NCBI GenBank assembly: GCA_035765195.1
Contig: DASTYC010000026.1
Span: 62,001-126,000, forward strand
DNA from: CALAED01 sp035765195
Lineage (GTDB): Bacteria > Actinomycetota > Actinomycetes > Streptosporangiales > Streptosporangiaceae
DNA length: 64,000 nucleotides
Reading direction: 5' to 3'
The stretch's first letter is position 1, and each line of letters opens with the position of its first letter. Below the pieces are notes generated by a model, which did not search any database, had not been told where the DNA came from, and was given only the letters and a program-made list of their open reading frames with translations. Shown one piece after another: positions 60,621 through 64,000 of this stretch. Both the position numbers and the translations under genes were made by a program.

Positions 60621-61888
60621 CGTGCCTCCCGCGCAGCCTCGGCGCGCTTAGGGCACGCGCTTCCCTCGTCGCTCGTCCCTCGCTCCTCAGTCCAGCGCGC
60701 GCCGCGCGCCCGCGGCGCGCTCATTGGGGTCTGCTCCAGGTAGGCGAGAGCCGCGTCCACTCCCCCGGGCTCGGCGGGGACGCCGGCGGCGGCCAGCCCC
60801 ATCTCGACCCCGGCCAAGGTGCCGGCCAGCTCGAGGTCGCTCAGGTGACCGAGATGACCGATGCGGAAGACCTTGCCGGCCAGCCGGCCGAGGCCGGTGC
60901 CCAGCGACATGTCGAAGCGTTCGAGGATGACGCCGCGGACCTTGTCGGCGTCGTACGGCTCCGGCAGCAGCACCGCGGTGAGCGAGCTGGAGTACTCGCG
61001 TTCGTCGGCGCACAGCACCTCGAGCCCCCAGCCGCGGACCGCCCGGCGGGTCGCCTCGGCATGCCGATCGTGCCGGGCGAACACGGCGGGCAGCCCTTCG
61101 CCGGCGAGCATCGCGAGCGCCTCGCGCAGCCCGTAGAGGAGGTTCGTGGGCGGGGTGTACGGGAAGAACCCGCGCCGGTTGGCGGCCAGGATCGGCTGCC
61201 AGTCCCAGTACGACCGGGGCATCGTGGCCCGCTCCGCGGCGGCCAGCGCCTTCTCGCCGACCGCGTTGAATCCCATCCCCGGCGGGAGCATGAGCCCCTT
61301 TTGCGAGCAGCCGACGGTGACATCGACGCCCCACTCGTCGTGCCGGTAGTCCATCGAGCCGAGCGAGGAGATCGTGTCGACCAGCAGCAGCGCCGGATGC
61401 CCGGCCCGGTCGATGGCGGCGCGGATCTCCGGCACCCGGCTGCGCACGCCGGTGGACGTCTCGTTGTGCACGACCATGACGGCCGCGATGTCGTGCGCGG
61501 TGTCGTCGGCCAGCCGGGCCGCCAACGTCTCGGGGTCGGCGCCGTGCCGCCAGTCGCCGGGTACGAAATCGACGCGCAGCCCGAGCCGTTCGGCCATGTC
61601 GCGCCAGAGCGCGGCGAAGTGCCCGGTCTCGAAGGCGAGCACGCGGTCGCCCGGGGAGAGCGTGTTGACCAGCGCCGCCTCCCACGCGCCGGTGCCGGAC
61701 GACGGATAGATGACGACGGGCCCGCTGGTCTGGAAGACCTGCTTCAACCGGTCGAGCAGGTCGAGCGTGAGCTCGGCGAAGGCGGGACCGCGGTGGTCGA
61801 TGGTGGGCCGGGCGATCGCGCGGAGCACCTGGTCGGGGACGTTGGTCGGACCCGGGATCTGCAGGAAATGCCGCCCACCGCCGCTCAC
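60617..61888 (-). CDS. Class V aminotransferase (serine/alanine-glyoxylate type)
   Basis: A 423-residue PLP enzyme. Start MSGGGRHFLQIPGPTNVPDQ, PLP-binding region YPSSGTGAWEAALVNTLSPG, Asp in LLVDTISSLGSMDYRHDEWG and the Schiff-base Lys in VGCSQKGLMLPPG. The C-terminal part after about residue 385 is an extra Arg/Glu-rich tail. The family transfers amino groups between Ser or Ala and glyoxylate (serine-glyoxylate or purine-catabolic ureidoglycine type). First gene of the operon with the dehydrogenase and carrier; divergent from the IclR gene. Confidence 0.9.
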   Translation of the reverse strand: MSGGGRHFLQIPGPTNVPDQVLRAIARPTIDHRGPAFAELTLDLLDRLKQVFQTSGPVVIYPSSGTGAWEAALVNTLSPGDRVLAFETGHFAALWRDMAERLGLRVDFVPGDWRHGADPETLAARLADDTAHDIAAVMVVHNETSTGVRSRVPEIRAAIDRAGHPALLLVDTISSLGSMDYRHDEWGVDVTVGCSQKGLMLPPGMGFNAVGEKALAAAERATMPRSYWDWQPILAANRRGFFPYTPPTNLLYGLREALAMLAGEGLPAVFARHDRHAEATRRAVRGWGLEVLCADEREYSSSLTAVLLPEPYDADKVRGVILERFDMSLGTGLGRLAGKVFRIGHLGHLSDLELAGTLAGVEMGLAAAGVPAEPGGVDAALAYLEQTPMSAPRARGARWTEERGTSDEGSACPKRAEAAREAR

Positions 61889-61958
61889 GTCGACGCGCTC
61901 CTCGTCACCTGATGCATGGCCCTTACCGCATTGGTGCTGTGGTTGTGCCTTTCCGGGC

Positions 61959-61994
61959 GTACCGTCTCATGGAACGTGTACCGTGATACGGCAC
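61959..61994. promoter_or_regulatory. Repeated GTACCGT motif in the IclR/aminotransferase gap
   Basis: GTACCGT occurs at 61959-61965 and 61978-61984, 19 bp apart (about two helix turns), and the second copy is part of the dyad CCGT-GAT-ACGG. It sits in the 145-bp divergent gap and is a candidate IclR operator. Confidence 0.42.
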
Positions 61995-62033
61995 AAGGGA
62001 TGCTATATTTCGGGGTTTGAGAGAGTCAACGGG

Positions 62034-62777
62034 ATGCAGACCGTTCTGAACGCTCTGCGGGTGCTCGAGGAAGTGGCGCTCCGGCAGCCCGCCGGGGTCG
62101 GCGAGCTGGCACGCGGCCTCGGCATGCCCAAGAGCTCGGTGCAGCGGGCCCTGCGGACGCTGCACTCGGCGGGGTGGATCCGGCCCGCCGACGGGGGCGT
62201 CACGCGCTGGACGCTCACCTCCAAGGCGCTGCACGTCGGCCGGCATGCCACCGGTGAGCTCAGCCTGCGCGACGCCGCCGTGCCGATCATGGAGGAGCTC
62301 CGCCACCGCACCGGCGAGACGATCCATCTCATGGTTCCCGAGAGCGGCGGCGTGGTGCTGATCGAGCGCCTGGAGACGCCCAAACCGCTGCGCATCGTGC
62401 TGCCGCTGGGCAAGACCCTGCCGCTGCACGCATCGGCCAACGGCAAGGCCGTCCTGGCGGCCGGCGCGCCCGACACGGTCGATCGGCTGCTCGGCGCGGG
62501 GCTGCCGGGCTACACCGACACGACGATCACCGATCCGGCCCGGCTCCGCGCCGAACTGGCGCTGATCAGGGAGCGCGGGTACGCCACCAACACCGGCGAG
62601 TGGCGTTCCGACATCGCGGCGGTGGCGGCGGCGGTGCTCGGGCGTGCCGGCGTCCCGATCGCCAGCCTGAGCATCTCGACGCCGATGACGCGCATGAGCG
62701 ACGAGCTGCGGCCTGAGTACGGCAAGCTGGTCGGCGAGGCGGCCAAGAGCCTCGGCCGCGCGCTCGCCGACCTCTGA
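62034..62777 (+). CDS. IclR-family transcriptional regulator
   Basis: A 247-residue regulator. Helix-turn-helix: ALRVLEEVALRQPAGVGELA, RGLGMPKSSVQRALRTLHSA. Effector domain: TGETIHLMVPESGGVVLIER, LPLHASANGKAVLAA (typical GKAxLA), RERGYATNTGEWRSDIAAVA. ATG at 62034. It is divergent from the aminotransferase-dehydrogenase-carrier operon and therefore probably controls it, with a small 2-oxo or 2-hydroxy acid as effector (inference). Confidence 0.93.
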   Translation: MQTVLNALRVLEEVALRQPAGVGELARGLGMPKSSVQRALRTLHSAGWIRPADGGVTRWTLTSKALHVGRHATGELSLRDAAVPIMEELRHRTGETIHLMVPESGGVVLIERLETPKPLRIVLPLGKTLPLHASANGKAVLAAGAPDTVDRLLGAGLPGYTDTTITDPARLRAELALIRERGYATNTGEWRSDIAAVAAAVLGRAGVPIASLSISTPMTRMSDELRPEYGKLVGEAAKSLGRALADL

Positions 62778-62797
62778 GCCACCCGCCCCCGGCGGCC

Positions 62798-64000
62798 TTA
62801 GAAAAACTTGTCGCGGATCTGGTCGATGACGGTGAGCACGGAGAAGACGGCGAAGAAGAGGAAGACCGTCCCCATCGCGCCGAGCCGCCACCCGCGGATC
62901 TGGATCTGCCGGGGCAGGCTGCGCCGGTTCAGCTTCATCAGCAGCCCCGAGTAGATGAACATCATGACCCCGGCCACGCTGGCCGAGATGACGAGCAGCA
63001 CCAGCGGCTGGTCGAACCCGCTGAGCAAGATCCCCGACCCCACGACGATGTGCGCCCAGACCACCGCGACGTACAGCTTCGCCTCCGTCCACCAGGCGCT
63101 GCCCGGCAGGTAGGAGACCTTGATCGAGTCGGAGACCAGGCGGCCCATGTAGTCGAGGATCCCGAGGGCGGCGGCGAAGAGGGAGTACGCGCCGATCACC
63201 CAGAAGAACGTGCCGAACCAGCCGAGCCGGTCATTGAGCGCGTCGCCCTCGAGCTTGAGGAAGCTGACGTCGTTGGGCGGGTCCTCGCCGAACAGCGTGG
63301 AGTAGGCCAGCAGCGAGGTCAGCGTGATCGTGACGAGCGTGATGAGGACGAACGACACGAGCTGTTCGGTGTTGGCCACCTTCCACCAGGCCCGCCAGCG
63401 CGACAGGTTGTCGGGGGTCGGCGGGAACATGAAGCCGGTCGACGGCTTGGCGACCGGCTCGCGGGTGATCGGTGAGACCAGCTTGGGCATGCGGGCGCCC
63501 ATGCCGAAGCCCTTGTCGCGGATCCAGTTGCTCTGCACGAGGTTCTGTCCGCCGCCGGCGCCCGCGTAGGCGAGCGCGCCGAGGATGAGCGCGAAGCCGA
63601 GGTCGGTCGGCAGGCCGGGGTTGGTGACCGAGTCGCCGAGCCCGCGATAACCGTCGGCGGTCACCGCGATCGCCAGCGCGACGCCGATCAGCACCAGGAC
63701 CGCGGCCACCTTGACGAACTCGATCCGCTCCACCCACCGGTAGATGAACGGCGCGACGGTCAAGATCACCCCAATGAGGACGAGCTCGCCGATCGCGATC
63801 CATGTCGGGTCGCCGCCGCCCACGGCGTAGGTGAACACCGTGGCCGAGCTGGTCGCCCACCCCGGCCACATGTTGGACATCACGGCGAGGAGGACGAAGA
63901 CGAGCGTCCAGTGCCGCCACAGCCGGCTGAACCCGGTGAGCGCCGTCTCTCCCGTGGCGAGCGTGTAGCGCTCGATCTCCATGTTGATCAAGAACTGGAA
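62798..64000 (-). CDS. Nramp-related transporter (5' end beyond window)
   Basis: At least 401 residues visible; the N-terminus is cut at the right edge, since the frame stays open through base 64000 (FQFLINMEIERYTLATGE). About nine helices remain, e.g. LVFVLLAVMSNMWPGWATSS, WIAIGELVLIGVILTVAPFI and LGFALILGALAYAGAGGGQN. The segment after TM6 (GGGQNLVQSNWIRDKGFGM) replaces the MPH motif of true Nramp metal transporters, so the metal specificity is uncertain. It resembles the large actinobacterial Nramp-like group. The stop is 20 bp from the convergent IclR stop. Confidence 0.75.
   Translation of the reverse strand, partial: FQFLINMEIERYTLATGETALTGFSRLWRHWTLVFVLLAVMSNMWPGWATSSATVFTYAVGGGDPTWIAIGELVLIGVILTVAPFIYRWVERIEFVKVAAVLVLIGVALAIAVTADGYRGLGDSVTNPGLPTDLGFALILGALAYAGAGGGQNLVQSNWIRDKGFGMGARMPKLVSPITREPVAKPSTGFMFPPTPDNLSRWRAWWKVANTEQLVSFVLITLVTITLTSLLAYSTLFGEDPPNDVSFLKLEGDALNDRLGWFGTFFWVIGAYSLFAAALGILDYMGRLVSDSIKVSYLPGSAWWTEAKLYVAVVWAHIVVGSGILLSGFDQPLVLLVISASVAGVMMFIYSGLLMKLNRRSLPRQIQIRGWRLGAMGTVFLFFAVFSVLTVIDQIRDKFF

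Noticed and set aside
57615..60743. Open frame of about 1040 codons on the plus strand across the FAD/Fe-S dehydrogenase gene
   Set aside because: Antisense shadow: low-complexity His/Arg/Gly protein, no motifs, while the minus strand encodes a complete enzyme.
1..64000. CRISPR arrays, tRNA or rRNA genes, insertion sequences, attachment sites
   Set aside because: Looked for regularly spaced repeats, tRNA-like cloverleaf ends and transposase motifs; none was convincing by eye. A tRNAscan or IS search would be decisive.

Overview
The window is a high-GC actinomycete chromosome segment. Many starts are GTG, many neighbouring genes overlap by 4 bp (ATGA or GTGA), and it carries an XRE/DUF5753 regulator paired with a DUF397 protein, a GAF-ANTAR pair and a DosR-like regulator. 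A Streptosporangiales-type organism (Nonomuraea or Actinomadura-like) fits best, but that is an inference from gene content; no rRNA or tRNA gene was seen. Both ends of the window cut a gene.

Left arm (1-14.4 kb) looks like a stress, redox and ion-homeostasis island. It has two GAF/ANTAR proteins, two GyrI-like effector-binding proteins, a P-type cation ATPase translationally coupled to two TrkA-type NAD-binding subunits, a CBS-BON protein, a DoxX-like membrane protein, an OsmC protein and a DosR-like response regulator. It also has a response regulator fused to a thioredoxin-reductase-like flavoprotein, coupled to a cyclic-nucleotide-sensing histidine kinase, then an aldo/keto reductase and a DinB-fold protein.

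Centre (14.4-36.9 kb) is the notable region and reads as an uncharacterised biosynthetic gene cluster. A LysR regulator diverges from an RraA-like aldolase and a DUF2817 metallopeptidase. Then come aspartate-semialdehyde dehydrogenase and an aspartokinase-like enzyme, ended by a perfect 15-bp hairpin. Next are two paralogous M29/NicX-like proteins that flank an 18-codon gene with a strong ribosome binding site and two hairpins directly behind it, a heme-oxygenase-like di-iron oxidase, a GNAT-like protein, an iron-type alcohol dehydrogenase and an aldehyde dehydrogenase. A CGNR regulator diverges from a methyltransferase, followed by three ATP-grasp ligases (the third fused to an M20 dipeptidase) and an MFS exporter. 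My reading is a small peptide or pseudopeptide built from an aspartate-derived unusual amino acid, possibly on or from the ribosomal 18-mer; the product is unknown.

Right-centre (36.9-52.3 kb) is mixed housekeeping and accessory sequence: a phosphotransferase, a membrane protein, a ThDP enzyme, HicBA and YefM-YoeB toxin-antitoxin pairs, a second LysR gene divergent from a hydrolase/LLM-oxidoreductase operon, a frameshifted secreted protein, a beta-lactamase-like lipoprotein, and an XRE-DUF397 locus with a HATPase.

Right arm (52.3-64 kb) is a transport and catabolic block: a complete nitrate/sulfonate/taurine-type ABC importer with two permeases, an SLC13-like carrier, a GlcD-GlcF-like FAD/Fe-S dehydrogenase, a class V aminotransferase, a divergent IclR regulator, and an Nramp-related carrier that runs off the window.
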